A stretch of 64,000 nucleotides of DNA, taken from positions 1,178,001 to 1,242,000 of the forward strand of contig CP051139.1 in NCBI GenBank assembly GCA_001592805.2, written 5' to 3'. The stretch is from Peltaster fructicola. Taxonomy: Eukaryota; Ascomycota; Dothideomycetes. A program made the translations under genes and the position numbers. The notes beneath the pieces were generated by a model. It did no database searches. It was not told the origin of the DNA and saw only the letters and a list, made by a program, of their open reading frames with translations. Each line of letters begins with the position of its first letter. Within the stretch, counting starts at the first letter, position 1. Below, one piece after another: positions 48,760-60,200 of the stretch.

Positions 48760-49279
48760 ATGTCGGCTCTAAACAATATCAAGCTGCCACTTGGTGTAGC
48801 ATCTCAGCCGCTGCTTGGTCCTTTGGTGGCATTGAACGTCTGGACCTTCTTCATGGAAGGATGGCTGTATGCCACACGCATCCCTGCATTCGAGAAATAC
48901 AAGGTCAAGATTGGCCCATCGACTACATCGAAAGATCTTGATGCGCAGCTGCCGCCTCACGTCCAATGGAAGGGTAAGCTTCCGCTACACCTTAACTCGT
49001 CTAACCTCAATCGCTGACTCCCTCTTTGCTCACAACTATGACCACCTCCTGCAGCAGCCGACTCAGTTCTATGCGATCACGCTGGCATTGAGTCTTCTCG
49101 GTGTTCGCGACAGCACCACAACTACTCTGGCGTGGACATATGTCGGCTTACGCGTCGCGCATAGTCTAGTACAAGCCACTGTCAACAAGATCATGGTGCG
49201 CTTCTCGATCTTCGCGGCGTCGTCAGTTGTTCTACTAGGATTGACAGCTCGTGCGGCCGTCGAAGTCTACGCGATCTGA
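48760..49279 (+). CDS. MAPEG-family membrane protein (abnormal 3' splice site)
   Basis: Membrane-associated eicosanoid/glutathione-metabolism family protein, a small four-helix membrane enzyme often acting as glutathione transferase. Exon 1 48760-48973 encodes LLGPLVALNVWTFFMEGWLYATRIPAF and ends in HVQWK. Exon 2, 49029-49279, gives HNYDHLLQQPTQFYAITLALSLLG, WTYVGLRVAHSLVQATVNKI and a last hydrophobic helix. Joined they give 154 residues, the usual size. The donor GTAAGC at 48974 and a CTAAC branch site are good, but the needed acceptor reads CTCTTTG|CT, that is TG rather than AG. No AG lies between the branch site and conserved coding sequence. If unspliced, translation ends at 49017 after 85 residues. 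Confidence 0.75.
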
Positions 49280-50121
49280 GCTCGTCATCGTACCAGGAAA
49301 AGCCTGTGCCATCGTGGCTGGCTAGTTTGTAAGGCGATAAGCGTGTTTCACGCCAGACAAGGGCTGTCCTATGAAGCAAAACCTGTTTGGAACGCCGCAA
49401 TCGTCACGCTTGTTCACTCGCCCGCCACAAGCAGCAGCCTCGTCTACCGGAGCATTATTTCCAAGGACTATTGAGATCGCGGATCTGGAAGGAGGCTATC
49501 TGCAGTATGCATATAGCTCCGACGGGCTGCCGCATTTTCTTGATAGCTGATTGTATTGATATTCCAACTCTCCCGATGGTTGTCAACTGAACTCAGATGC
49601 AATGGCCAGTCACATTGCCAGTGATGGCGATGTGTGCTACAATGTTCCTGTCAAGTGCTGTGCTTGACACTGCACTCAAGCACCTACCGTCACCAGCTCG
49701 CATCTCTCCAGCCACACTTCAGAATAGCGGAACATCAGCATTGTCAATATGGATGGAACCATGGTATGTTCTCTTGCCCATCTTCTTGTGAAGTGCCCAT
49801 GCTGACTGTTGTCTCAAGTCTGAGGTCGTACGGCCAGATGGAAGATCTTGTCAATGACTCCAGGACTATGCTTTCGTCGAAGATTGATACATCGGTCAGT
49901 GGCAGCAGCACAGCGTACTCGAGCCTCGACAGCGATGTGCTATCTGCCAGTGGCATGGGCAAGGCATCATTCGGACAAGCTATGACGCCTGCAGCAGTAT
50001 TGCTGATCGTTCTTGGAGGGACCGTAGTGTATTGGGCGTAGCATTAACTTTACGATCATGATGGCTAGGAGATTGGCTTCGCAGCCCTGAAGGATAGAGG
50101 TATATTGGTCTAATATGTACA
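49280..50121. other. Unresolved stretch, possible small spliced gene
   Basis: A plausible start at 49372 opens a frame (MKQNLFGTPQSSRLFTR...) that meets a donor-like GTATGC at 49504. Further on, a GTATGT donor near 49764 and an acceptor near 49817 lead to a frame ending at 50041 with a hydrophobic C-terminus (AAVLLIVLGGTVVYW), like a tail anchor. I could not join these parts into one consistent frame and recognise no family. It may be a short tail-anchored protein gene, a relic, or chance. Confidence 0.25.
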
Positions 50122-52694
50122 TCATCTAATGCCAGCATGGTGCTCGACGGCGTCGTCGAAATCATCCTCATCACTTCCAGCATCGTGCTGCGCCTGCTCG
50201 TCCGACAACTTGCTGACATGACTGATAGTATGCTGCAATGTGTTGCTTTCGGGCTTGAGCTTCGAGTCGTTATCATCTCCATTCGTCGATGCTTGGAACA
50301 TTTCGCGGGCATGGGCGAACCGATTGATGGTTGAGTCCTTGTCCCAATACATGTACGATCGATTCCCATCCAAAAAGAGCATATCTCCGCCGTTCTTGTG
50401 CTCTTCCTCGAACACGTCCTTAGCAGCGTCTGCAGAGTCTGCGACAGCTACGGCTGGTGCTCCAGCAGAACTTGTGGAAGTAGGATTAGTCAAAGGCGAT
50501 CCACCTGAAGTGACATTGTCCTCGTGCGATGCACGATTCGTATCGGTGATTGGTGATGCCTCCCTGCTATGAGGCTGTATCTTGGGCGAACCCTGCGGCA
50601 GTGTGGGTGTCATTGCAATGCCCTGTCGCCAGGACATGATCCGATCAGATGATGCTACCTGAGACATGGCCAGGTTCTTTGCTTCTCTCAGACTGCGTTG
50701 GCTCGATCTTGTATTCAGAGACGACGCCATGCTCGACCGTTCACCGCGTCTGAACAGCGATGCTCGATCACTCTCATCGTGTTGCCGTCTATGCGATGCG
50801 CAGTCCTGCCTAAAGACCTTGATCTTGCCTGCATAGTCTGCGGTGACGATGATGTTGCCGTCTTTGTACAGAGGAGGAGCAAGCATCGAATTCGATCGAT
50901 GGAGGCCTGGAGACTCGCCGTCCGGAGCAGCGGTTGCTTCTGTAGCTGGACGTGAGGAATTATGACTCTCGACCCGTCCCAGAGCGTAGTTCAGGGCAGC
51001 ACTAAGGTCGTAGATGGGATCTTCGCTCTGCGCAAGCAGTCGACGTGTCTTTGCAGGAGCGATGCAGACGCTCGTGGTGACGGAGTCGTGTGCATCAAAG
51101 TACTCCACCGGCTTCTTGTCCAGCTTACTGCTTTCTGTCGGCGTCACTGACCAGATGTACGCTTTCCTGTCCTCGCTACCGCACACGACGTATCGTCCAT
51201 CGTCACTGAGGCTCCCGCGGATCTGAGAGCTGTCATTGACGTTGCCCTTGAAGACCATCTCGCAGCCTTTGTCGCGGACATTGTATAGTCGGATTCTGGA
51301 GTCATTGCTCGTGATCAGAACCTTGTCGCCGCCTCGGCCATGTGCTGCCTGGATTGCTGTGACCTTTGGCCCAGTTATGCCTTGACCCTTGTCGGGTCTT
51401 ATCTGCAGTTGTGTCTTGTACTTGAAGCCCTCAGTTTCATACCAGTAGCATGAGCCGTTCAGTGTGCCAGCGACTGCCTGTTTGCCATCAGGCATGAATG
51501 CGACTGCAGTAATCATGTCTGGCACGGAGATGGAATATGCCACATTCTTCTCGGATATGTTCCATAATCTGAGCTTCGAATCCAGCGAGCCCGCGAGGAA
51601 GAAACGATCGTCTTTGGGGTGGAATGTGATCGATGTGACAAAGTCGTTGTGCTTGAACGTACAGAGGCAGCCGGGTCGTGACAAGTGCCATAATCGGACT
51701 GTTTTATCCATCGACGAAGAGATGAGGAAGTTGTTCTTACTCCAGCTCAGATCGAGCACTGGAGCTTCGTGACCTTCGAACTCTCGTACGGGCTGGCTTT
51801 GAAATACTGGTGCACTCAGATGCTCGTCACCATCTGGGCTGCTCCACTCCTGCTTCTCATGTGCTTTGCGATCTTCGACAGATGATAAGACCTTCCACAC
51901 CCGGACTGTCGTGTCTGCTCCTCCAGCAGCTAGGTGCATGCCATCTCTACTGAATTGCATTGCCCATACTGTGTCCGCATCTGCAGTTCCTGAGCTCTTT
52001 CGTCGTAGACGCCTACTGCTATCCGTCCGTATGAGCTTCCTTCTCTTGCTACATTGCAGCTCTTGCGCCAGGAACAAGTGCTCGAACTCTCTCCTCTCCT
52101 TGTACCTCGATCTGACCTTGATGTAGTTTGGTAGCTGTGTAGATCGCGGACTCGTGCCTAAAGCGTCGGTTGATTGCACGTAGACTTCCGCCTCATTGCC
52201 CTCGATCTGCGCATCGCTTGCGACAGACACAGAGTCGACGGCTTGCTCGGTCGGTTCTCTCTTCTTGCTTCCCATTAGGCGGCTGAGGAAAGCTACGGCT
52301 TTCACGCCCTTCTTCAGGTCGTCGCGGGCCTGAACAGGCACATCAGAGCGTTGTCGAGAGCCGGATCTCGATCGGGTGCTCCTTGCATCGTTGGTGCGCA
52401 TGGACGGTGTCGACTCCGACGACGACCGTCTGGGAGGTTGCGCAATCGCCAGGGGAGAGGTGCTGGTGCGCTTTATGATGTGCTTAAAAGATCGACAGTC
52501 AGCATTGCAGTGCCGGAGATGGAGATAAGACGTACGGAAGACAATGGGTCAATAGCGTGCTGCGCATGCATATCGTGCTCGCGGACTTCCCGTTCGACAG
52601 CGGCCACGGCGGGTGCTGCTGTGGATGCTGGAGATCCATGGGTCGTGCGAGTCTTGCGTAACCTTGAAGGGCTGAAGTGAGCACTGTCGGACAT
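50122..52694 (-). CDS. WD40-repeat protein, WDR44/Dgr2-like
   Basis: Exons in gene order are 52694-52536 and 52482-50122 (53-nt intron) giving 839 residues. Exon 2 opens HIIKRTSTSPLAIAQPP, then a basic linker, then six or seven WD40 units: VWAMQFSRDGMHLAAGGADTTVRVW, VLDLSWSKNNFLISSSMDKTVRLW, VTSITFHPKDDRFFLAGSLDSKLRLW, ITAVAFMPDGKQAVAGTLNGSCYWY and later ones to KIKVFRQD. The spacing of a short basic lead before the propeller fits WDR44 (a Rab11-binding protein) and yeast Dgr2. A disordered serine-rich C-terminus follows. A minus-strand frame at 52862-53079 (MTGMRLPLITLTNE...) with a GTACGT donor could be an extra 5' exon that splices in frame just before 52694. Confidence 0.88.
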
Positions 52695-53731
52695 GATAGC
52701 TGTGGCTAGGGATTGTCAGCCTGAAACGTCCAGCATTCCAGAACCTGCACACAATGTGAACGGGGACGGAGATTTTGCATATTAAGTATGTTGTGGCCAC
52801 CCAGCAGTAGTGATGCATCGAGTTACGCTATTTTGTTCTGCTTGCAATGATCTCTGACGTACCTAGAGCCGGACTATTGTTCGCGGCGGTGTTCCACGTG
52901 CTGTGGTCAGGGTTAGAGGCTGCTCTGGCGATGCTCTCGTCCAGCGAGGCATATTCTTGCCAGCGTGCATTGTATTCATCTCTGCTAGCTGCTGAGCTCG
53001 GCGGACTCAGCGTTGGTGGTAGACTCTCCTGGTCTCTTTCGTTCGTCAGTGTGATGAGTGGGAGCCGCATGCCAGTCATGACCGCGTGCAGTGTGAAAGC
53101 GTAATTGTGGAAAGCGACCCAATCATTGCTCGCGATTGTCGGACTTGGGTCAGAACAAATGCAGCGACCTTTGGAACTCAATTTTTGAGATGGAAGTGAC
53201 CGGATGCTGATGTAAGTGGTAGTAGGAGGGATGATATAGATCGGAGGGATCGTCTCGCCATTATGTTGGATCGCGTCACGATTGTTAACGGCACGATCGC
53301 GAGCAAGTGCTTACTGAGCAATCAAACTTCGAAGCTGTGAGTGTCTGCCGCCATTGTCCGGGTGTAGCATGCAGCATGAGTTTCACGTGCAGCTGAGGCA
53401 CAGCCTTGCGAAGTTGGCTTCTCCCCTTCAGCTATGATACGCCGTTATGGTGTTGGCCAATCAAGCTGATGAACCCGACCACCAACATCGGCTTGAGTCT
53501 ACAGGGCGTTGGTGCCTCTCGCGAGGACTTGTTGGCCTAGTTTCAGGCCGCAAGGCAGTGTTTGGATCGTGTTCAGTGTATTTTAATCTCTAGTCCTACA
53601 GACTGTGTCGTCTTCCCATGCATAAACGCCATCGCATTGTGTGTGCGCGAGATCCCTCAAAAGATATATGTGCACGGTATCGTCCTCCAGAAAACGCCGG
53701 TACGCCACCCATCATCGTGAGATGAACTGAT
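52695..53731. other. Intergenic region, WD40 gene to RNR2 3' end
   Basis: About 1 kb. Besides the possible upstream exon of the WD40 gene at 52862-53079 (minus strand), no gene is seen. The right part is the RNR2 3' region. Confidence 0.5.
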
Positions 53732-55102
53732 CTAGAAGTCCTCGTCGAAAGCGAAGTCGCCGTTCTTCACTGGCTCCAGCGCGCTGACCACGTCGTTGCC
53801 CTCAGTCTTCTCCATTCGCTTCCTCTCCTTCTCCATGATGCCTGACTTGGCGTAGTCGCCGACACGCTTCTCGAAGAAGTTCGTCTTGCCAGCAAGCGAG
53901 ATGTTCTCCATGAAGTCGAATGGGTTGACAGCGTTGTAGTACTTGGTGTTGCCAAGGGCGAGCAACAGGCGGTCAGCAACGAATTCGATGTATTGGCACA
54001 TGAGCTTAGAGTTCATGCCGAGCAATGCACAAGGGAGAGCATCCGTCAGGAACTCTTGCTCGATTGTGACTGCCTCGGTGATGATGCTCTGGACGAGCTC
54101 CTTGCTTGGCTTGTTCTTCAGGTGAGAGAAGAGAAGACAAGCGAAGTCAGTGTGCATACCCTCATCACGAGAGATGAGCTCGTTGGAGAAGGTGAGCCCT
54201 GGCATGAGGCCACGCTTCTTCAGCCAAAAGATTGCAGCGAAGGATCCCGAGAAGAAGATACCCTCGACGGCGGCGAAGGCGATGAGTCGGCAGGCGAAGG
54301 TGGAGTTTTTGTCGCTGATCCATCGAAGAGCCCAGTCAGCCTTCTTACGGATGCATGGAATGTTGTCGATGGCGTTGAACAGGTAGGTACGCTGTCGTGG
54401 CTCGCTGATGTATGTGTCGATGAGGAGAGAGTATGTCTCAGAGTGGATGTTCTCCATCATAATCTGGAAGCCGTAGAAGCATCGAGCCTCTGGGATCTGG
54501 ACCTCACCACTGAATCGTTCGACGAGGTTCTCGTTGACGATTCCGTCAGATGCAGCAAAGAATGCAAGCACGTGAGAGACGAAGAAGCGCTCATCGTCGT
54601 TCAATCGCTTGTTCCAGTCGTGAAGGTCCTTTGACAGGTCAATTTCCTCAGCCGTCCAGAATGACGCCTCGGCCTTCTTGTACATCTGCCAGATCTGTGC
54701 TGTGTTAATCCAAGCCTGCATGTCCATACACGTCTCTTACCTCATGGTACTTGATTGGGAACAGGACGAATCGTTGTGGGTTCTCTTGAAGGATTGGCTC
54801 TATTGCCTCATCTGTCTTGATTGTGCTGGCCACTGATGGCTGTTCTTTCTTTGGTGCTTCCACGAAGTCTGGGATGCCCTTGATCGGCACAGCGACCTGG
54901 TCTGCTTCGTACTGTTGTGCGAGCGCGATGTTCTCTTTGTCCGCCTGTGCGTCGAAGACAGGCTTCTTGATTGGCGATTCCATGATTAGGCTCTGCAGCG
55001 CAGATGATGCCTGCGAGGTGTTAGAAAGAAGGGTTTTGTTTCGAAAGCTGGACGCGCGACGTCATGACTTGCCTGCTTTGATGGGGTGATCTCAAGACTC
55101 AT
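53732..55102 (-). CDS. RNR2: Ribonucleotide reductase small subunit (RNR2)
   Basis: Diiron-tyrosyl radical subunit that makes deoxyribonucleotides with the large subunit. Exons in gene order are 55102-55073, 55010-54741 and 54694-53732, total 420 residues. Intron 1 has a GC donor (CAG|GCAAGT), giving [10 protein letters not shown] joined to ASSALQSL. Intron 2 (46 nt) joins FPIKYHE to [13 protein letters not shown]. Iron ligands and radical site regions are visible: [46 protein letters not shown]. The C-terminus FAFDEDF is the tail that docks on the large subunit. Three MluI boxes lie upstream, as expected of an S-phase gene. Confidence 0.96.
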
Positions 55103-55237
55103 TGTGTCGGCTTTGCTTAAAGATACAATGAATTGAAGCCTGATCAGAGGAGAAACAATGCAATGAACTCGACTTCGGAGGTGGTGTCTTGCAGAAAGCA
55201 GTGGGTAGACACGCGAACGACTTATAGCACTTTAACG

Positions 55238-55243
55238 ACGCGT
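55238..55243. promoter_or_regulatory. MluI cell-cycle box 1 upstream of RNR2
   Basis: Perfect ACGCGT 136 bp before the RNR2 start codon, first of three in 118 bp. A near match (ACGCGA) lies at 55211-55216. Likely MBF-type site. Confidence 0.6.
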
Positions 55244-55262
55244 AGCTGCACGGACACAACAG

Positions 55263-55268
55263 ACGCGT
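55263..55268. promoter_or_regulatory. MluI cell-cycle box 2 upstream of RNR2
   Basis: Perfect ACGCGT, 25 bp centre to centre from box 1. The close spacing of equal palindromes supports a real MBF-type element. Confidence 0.6.
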
Positions 55269-55349
55269 TTTCCAGCCTCGCTAATGCAGAGCTACATCTT
55301 GGCTGGTACGCCGAGACGGCTGCACGCTCTGGCTCGTACAGCAGACGTC

Positions 55350-55355
55350 ACGCGT
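55350..55355. promoter_or_regulatory. MluI cell-cycle box 3 upstream of RNR2
   Basis: Perfect ACGCGT about 250 bp before the RNR2 start codon. It could also serve the divergent gene at 55757. Confidence 0.55.
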
Positions 55356-55756
55356 TATTGTCAATGCACACATCGTCATATCGTGTTGTTGGCTGTTCAC
55401 TTCATCTGCTTCCTGGCATGTGGGTCGTTGCGGTAGAAGCCACTATCATGAACGACACTTCGCGGTGCTTAGCAGATCGAACAGAAGACAACCACGGCGA
55501 TAAAAGTACTGCTCTTTGCCTGGAGGCAATGAGAGGCAGAACAGTCTGGCGACTGGTGCATAGAGATATACACTGTCAATGAGACAGATTTTGGTTAGTA
55601 TTGCATAACGACGTCTTGTTTGTCCTTGTTGTCACGATGTCCACGGATGCGGTCCGCAAAGCGATCCTGCCTCATCTGCGCACACCATTTGCAATATTAC
55701 TCACGCCCCTGAGCTTCAACTTCGCTTCACCGCACATTCTTCGTACCATCGTAACC

Positions 55757-56611
55757 ATGCCACCGAAGACACCGCTCCTTGAGAGTCGTCACTCTACGAC
55801 AAGATACTCAGCTGCTGAGCTCAAGGCCGTTGGCGAACGATGCTCTCCAGAGCTTCCTCCTGCCGTCATTCTGCAGCTAATGTTTGTGTACGAGAACAAA
55901 CGCCAAGCAGAGAACGAGAAGCTGTTCAACCACCACATGCTGTGTCTAGCTAGACTCGAACATGACAACTCCTCCCACAAAGCAGCATTCGACAAGCAGG
56001 AGAAGGCCATTAAGAGCTTGGAACAGACAGTTGCAAGTTCTGCACTCACACACAAAGATTTCAGCATCAAGACAAAGCTTGAAGCCATTAACGAGCGTGT
56101 CAATGAGCTAGAGCGCAGGTCAGCAGCATCAGAAGATGTTATCACCTCGTTTCAAAAGTGCATCAATCAGGTTACTATCCTTCTCGCAAGTCTCAACACC
56201 GACAAAGGCACCGGAAGTACGTCAACTGCCAGTACAACCAGTTACGGCACTCTCGCAGACCGTGTAGTCAACTCGCGCTCACCCAGCACCCACTCGTCCA
56301 CGCTTGTCAACGCACGAGACGATCGTATCGCCACGTTTGAAGAACGCTTCGACAAGCTACAGGATCCTGTACGCTGCTTAACTCAGCAGCAAGCCGTGAA
56401 CGAAAACAAGCCATCACAACCAATTGCTCGTCTGCAAGTGACAACTCCTGGTCTTCCTTTGGATTTGGCTATCCCACAAGGATCTCCACTGGTGCAGCAT
56501 AAGGAGAACAGGTCAACGACCAAGCGCGCAGAGTCAAAGGGAGACTTCGCTACCTGGGAATCAGATGCATTGCTCTCTGATGAGTACACAGGGTTTGGAG
56601 CAGAATGGTGA
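55757..56611 (+). CDS. Unknown coiled-coil protein
   Basis: Not recognised. Single exon, 284 residues from ATG 55757 (ACCATGCC). The frame is open further up (ATG at 55637), but that part looks like leader. Residues ~20-50 contain YSAAELKAVGERCSPELPPAVILQLMFVYENKRQ. A coiled coil of about 80 residues follows (LEHDNSSHKAAFDKQEKAIKSLEQTV; FSIKTKLEAINERVNELERRSA), then a Ser/Thr-rich linker, a short second helix (RDDRIATFEERFDKLQ) and an acidic, aromatic end (WESDALLSDEYTGFGAEW). It shares an upstream region with RNR2, so co-regulation in the cell cycle is possible. Confidence 0.7.
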   Translation: MPPKTPLLESRHSTTRYSAAELKAVGERCSPELPPAVILQLMFVYENKRQAENEKLFNHHMLCLARLEHDNSSHKAAFDKQEKAIKSLEQTVASSALTHKDFSIKTKLEAINERVNELERRSAASEDVITSFQKCINQVTILLASLNTDKGTGSTSTASTTSYGTLADRVVNSRSPSTHSSTLVNARDDRIATFEERFDKLQDPVRCLTQQQAVNENKPSQPIARLQVTTPGLPLDLAIPQGSPLVQHKENRSTTKRAESKGDFATWESDALLSDEYTGFGAEW

Positions 56612-57240
56612 AGCATGCTGAAGCTTAGACTCGGCTGTGGTTCTAAAGCTTAAGCCGCTTCGCACAGAGCACAGCAAGCACATCGACGGGGTACGAAACA
56701 CCTTGGGCGGGTAGACAGATCGAAGAAGTGCAATGAACATACCGTGAAACTCTCTTAGTGATAGTCCTCTACGTTGGTGGTGTTGCACAGCCATGTTCAG
56801 TTGAAGTTTTCACTTCTTCTCATTTTGTGTTCCTTGTACTTCGCTCTTCATCCAGGGCGCTCTTCCTCTTGCGAATCAAATGTCGGATGATACCAGCAAC
56901 CATGTCATTCCTACTCAGCGAGCTCTGTCCGCGCCTTGCCAGAGTACGTTTTCATTATACTGTTGCATGTCTTGATACTCACGTCCACGCCCGTTTATGG
57001 CGAGGACCTCAAATCACGGAGGTAGGAGCTCCCAATGTGCGAAAACAGTACCAGAATCTTAATGGTAGACACAATGTATGATTGACACGTTCATATCGAT
57101 GCCCAGACTAAGATGCTAGTGTTGTCCGCTGCTTCGTACTCCTTGCCATTCCCATCGTGGCCAAAAGAACATCTGCGGAGCTCGTCGCATATGTAGTGTA
57201 TCAGGTCCGCATTGTACTCATTACGCTTTGTTGCTGTCGT
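56612..57240. other. Intergenic region, convergent 3' ends
   Basis: About 630 bp between two convergent genes. Only short frames without motif are seen. Confidence 0.55.
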
Positions 57241-60200
57241 CTACGCCAGGCCATGCCGATTTGCAAAGTCCATGACCAGGCTGTCGAGATCCGTCATCAT
57301 GCGTTGCACAGAGCTTCGCTCGTCCGCATACAGGCCACGCATGATAGGATGGTCATCCGAGACAGGCTCCAGAGGGCCTGAGGAATGGACAATGGTCAAC
57401 ATGTCCTTCACCTCTTCGGCGTCTAGCCATGCTCGGAGTGCTCCGTCGTCCCAGGCTACGTGCTTGCCGTCGTGCGAGACAACAGATGCACTCTTTGGAG
57501 TGTCTGCTTCATTTCCTACCGATGATTGCGAGGACGTAGAGTTACCACGTACGGGAGGTTCCAGTGGTGCTGGTCGTGCAGGTGGTTGTGCAGCGTCTCC
57601 TCGTTGCATTGTCGGACTGACAGCAGTTGATCGAGCGTCAGCGAACAGTTCGGTGTCGTCATCAGTCGTGTTCCGGAGTGATTCCTCGCTCTTCTTCGGC
57701 GGACCTTCGTGGGCAACGTGCGTACTGGGTTCGTCTACCTCATCATCGTTGAAGGAGGTAGGGATGTGGACAAAGTCTGCACCGTCCGTGATAGTACCAC
57801 TTGGGCTTAGCACACGCACATGCTCTCTCTCCTCGGGATCATCAAAGGGATCTTGAAGATCATCCGGTCCATCGAAGTCGTCAAGTTCGACTCGTTGTTT
57901 GGCACGTTTGGCTTTTGGTGCCTGTTTGAGTATTGATGCAGCAGCCTCCTTGTTGGTAGGTTGATCAGGTACAGTACCCATCATCTCGTGAGCAGCTTCT
58001 GAGCCTTGCAGCTCTGCCATAGCCGGTGTATCTGCAGTGCTTGGTCGTGCCGGACTTGGCTGTGTTGCAGGCGCAGCCGCCGAAGTTGGCGTGTTTCGAG
58101 TCTGTACTTGTACATCTCTACCTGCAGCAGCAGCAGCAGCCGTGACAACATTTGAGCTGCGATCTGCTGGGCTTGCGCGGCCGTTGAGCTGAGGACTTGC
58201 GGTACGAGCACCATCCAGTGATGCTCGCTCTTCTGCGGCATCGTCATCTTTGGCACCCTTCTTGTCCTTCTTCTTGCTTTTGAACAGACCGCTGAGCATG
58301 CCACCTTTTTGCTTATCTTTCTTCTTGTCTTTGGTATCTTTCTTACTCGACGTAGTTGATGACGATTCTGTTGGTGATGTGACCTTGGTAAGCGACTCCA
58401 TGCTAGGGTTTCGCTGACTGTCCATAGACGAATTCTTGGACCCATTCGCACCATCTTCGCGTAGCAGACCTGGTGTGAGCGTAATCTTCCTAGTCTCAAT
58501 GCTGTCATCTTTGAGGAAAGAATCCGTGTTGCGTGGCGTGCCCTTCCGTGACTTCAAGGGTGCAGCTTCTAGAAGATCATCAGTGCTTGCCACAATATGG
58601 TATGCGAATTGCTTACCTGAACGATCAACCAGCTTTGGACTGAGCTGTGGGTCGTCGGTCATGCTACCATCAAAGCTTGCCTTGTGGACGCTATCGACGC
58701 TGTTCCTGGACGCGATGCTGGCCTGGTCTCCGCTATATCGTCTTGTGGCGTGGACATTGGCCTCTTCAGGGGCATTTCGTTCCTCCACTTCGACAGGCTG
58801 TCCATTCACAGCAGGGTCATCTACAGGTGCGCCGTTAGTGAAGGTGTCGCTGCCAGCTGGCTCCTCGTCATCCGAGTAGTCGTAGTCGGAAGCCTCAACG
58901 TATGTCGGTGCTGCGAATTGTACAGTCTTCGCATTTCTGCGTCGCATGGCCATCTTGAGAGGGTTTCTACTCTTCTCTGGGTTGTCGCCAAGCATGGTTT
59001 GAGAGAGCTATACTGTGTTAACGATATTCACGAGATCGATCAGCAGCTTACATCAATGTTCCTATGTTTATTGAGTCTCGCCAGTCGTTCTGTGGGTGTC
59101 TCGATGTGTTCTGCGGGTAGGTATCCTAGGCGTGCGGTCAGAGTGGCTGGCGTTCGTGTTATTTGCGAGCATACCTATACTGCTATCCTTCACAACTCTG
59201 ACAAGCCACCAGTAGCTGTTGGAATCATCGAGTAGAACCATCGTGTCACCTTTAGTGGCGTTCGCTTGACCTTCGACAGTTGCGACGAAGGTGTGTAGTG
59301 CGTAAACGAACTCGAAATCGATATCTTCTAATTGCCATTAGTAACCATTTCCATGTGACTTAGCATACATCAGACAGCGGCGACGGTAGGGGGTATGAGT
59401 ATCGTCAAAGGGGCCAAAATCATCAGATACCGTTGGGATCGCAAGTCTCCCACGAACCCGAGTCACATGAGTCAATCGGCGATTCTGGTGGTGAGTCCAG
59501 CAGTGGATCGTTCACAGGGAGAAGGATGTCGGCTAATTCGCTCTCGAACAAACAATTGTAGCCTGGCAAGCGTGGGAGTCGTGGTGTCGATTCGTGGTTC
59601 TGTGATGTTGTTCTCGAAATTGGCGAGAACGAGGCTGGGAAGTCGGCAGAGGTCGCATATCGGAAGGCATTGCGTGAGCCAGGCGATAGGTCGCTGTCGG
59701 TACTTGGATCACCACCTCTCGATGGTGTCCTTGGATCGCTGGTGATCGGCTCCTTTCTCATCGCCTCGATGACCGCGTGTACAGCTAGCCTCTCCCTCAT
59801 ATCCCGTGGCAGCGGAGTGCTGTCACGCAGAACCAAGGTCTCCTCGACCTTGGCACACTTACCTCCCTTGCGACGACGGGTATACTGTGCAGGTGTAGGG
59901 GAAGGATCAAACGACGCTTGGCTGGTGAGCGCAGCTTGGAATCTGCGCGCGGCAGCAGGATCTGCCCTGGAGTCGCGTGGCTCAAGCACTATTTCAGACG
60001 AACCGTCTGGCTTGTGAACCACCGCAAAGCGACCAGTTCGAGGCAAACGTGACTCCATCTGATGCATGTTGCGATGCTGCATATGATGTGTGCTGTGCAG
60101 GTGCTTTGGGTCTCGCGAGTTATGCTTACCATCATCGATACTCGGACTCGAGGATATGCGGTCCATCAAGTCATCGTCTGCATCTTGTTCTCCATCGTCC

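Larger units (their letters stand above)
55103..55756. other. Divergent promoter region, RNR2 / coiled-coil unknown
   Basis: About 650 bp with the RNR2 promoter on the left, including three ACGCGT boxes, and the leader of the divergent gene on the right. No other gene is seen. Confidence 0.6.

Noticed and set aside
54695-54740. Shorter RNR2 intron ending at CATGCAG, which would insert AWINTAQ before IWQMYKK
   Set aside because: The acceptor CACAG at 54695 gives the conserved KYHEIWQMYKK without insertion.
58123-58141. GCA-triplet run in TeaC
   Set aside because: A short polyalanine stretch in a disordered region, common in fungal proteins and not informative.
60059-60129. GTAAGC…CAG intron in TeaC exon 2 after SSSPSIDDG
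   Set aside because: Its 71-nt length would break the frame, and the unspliced reading SIDDGK matches the family pattern.
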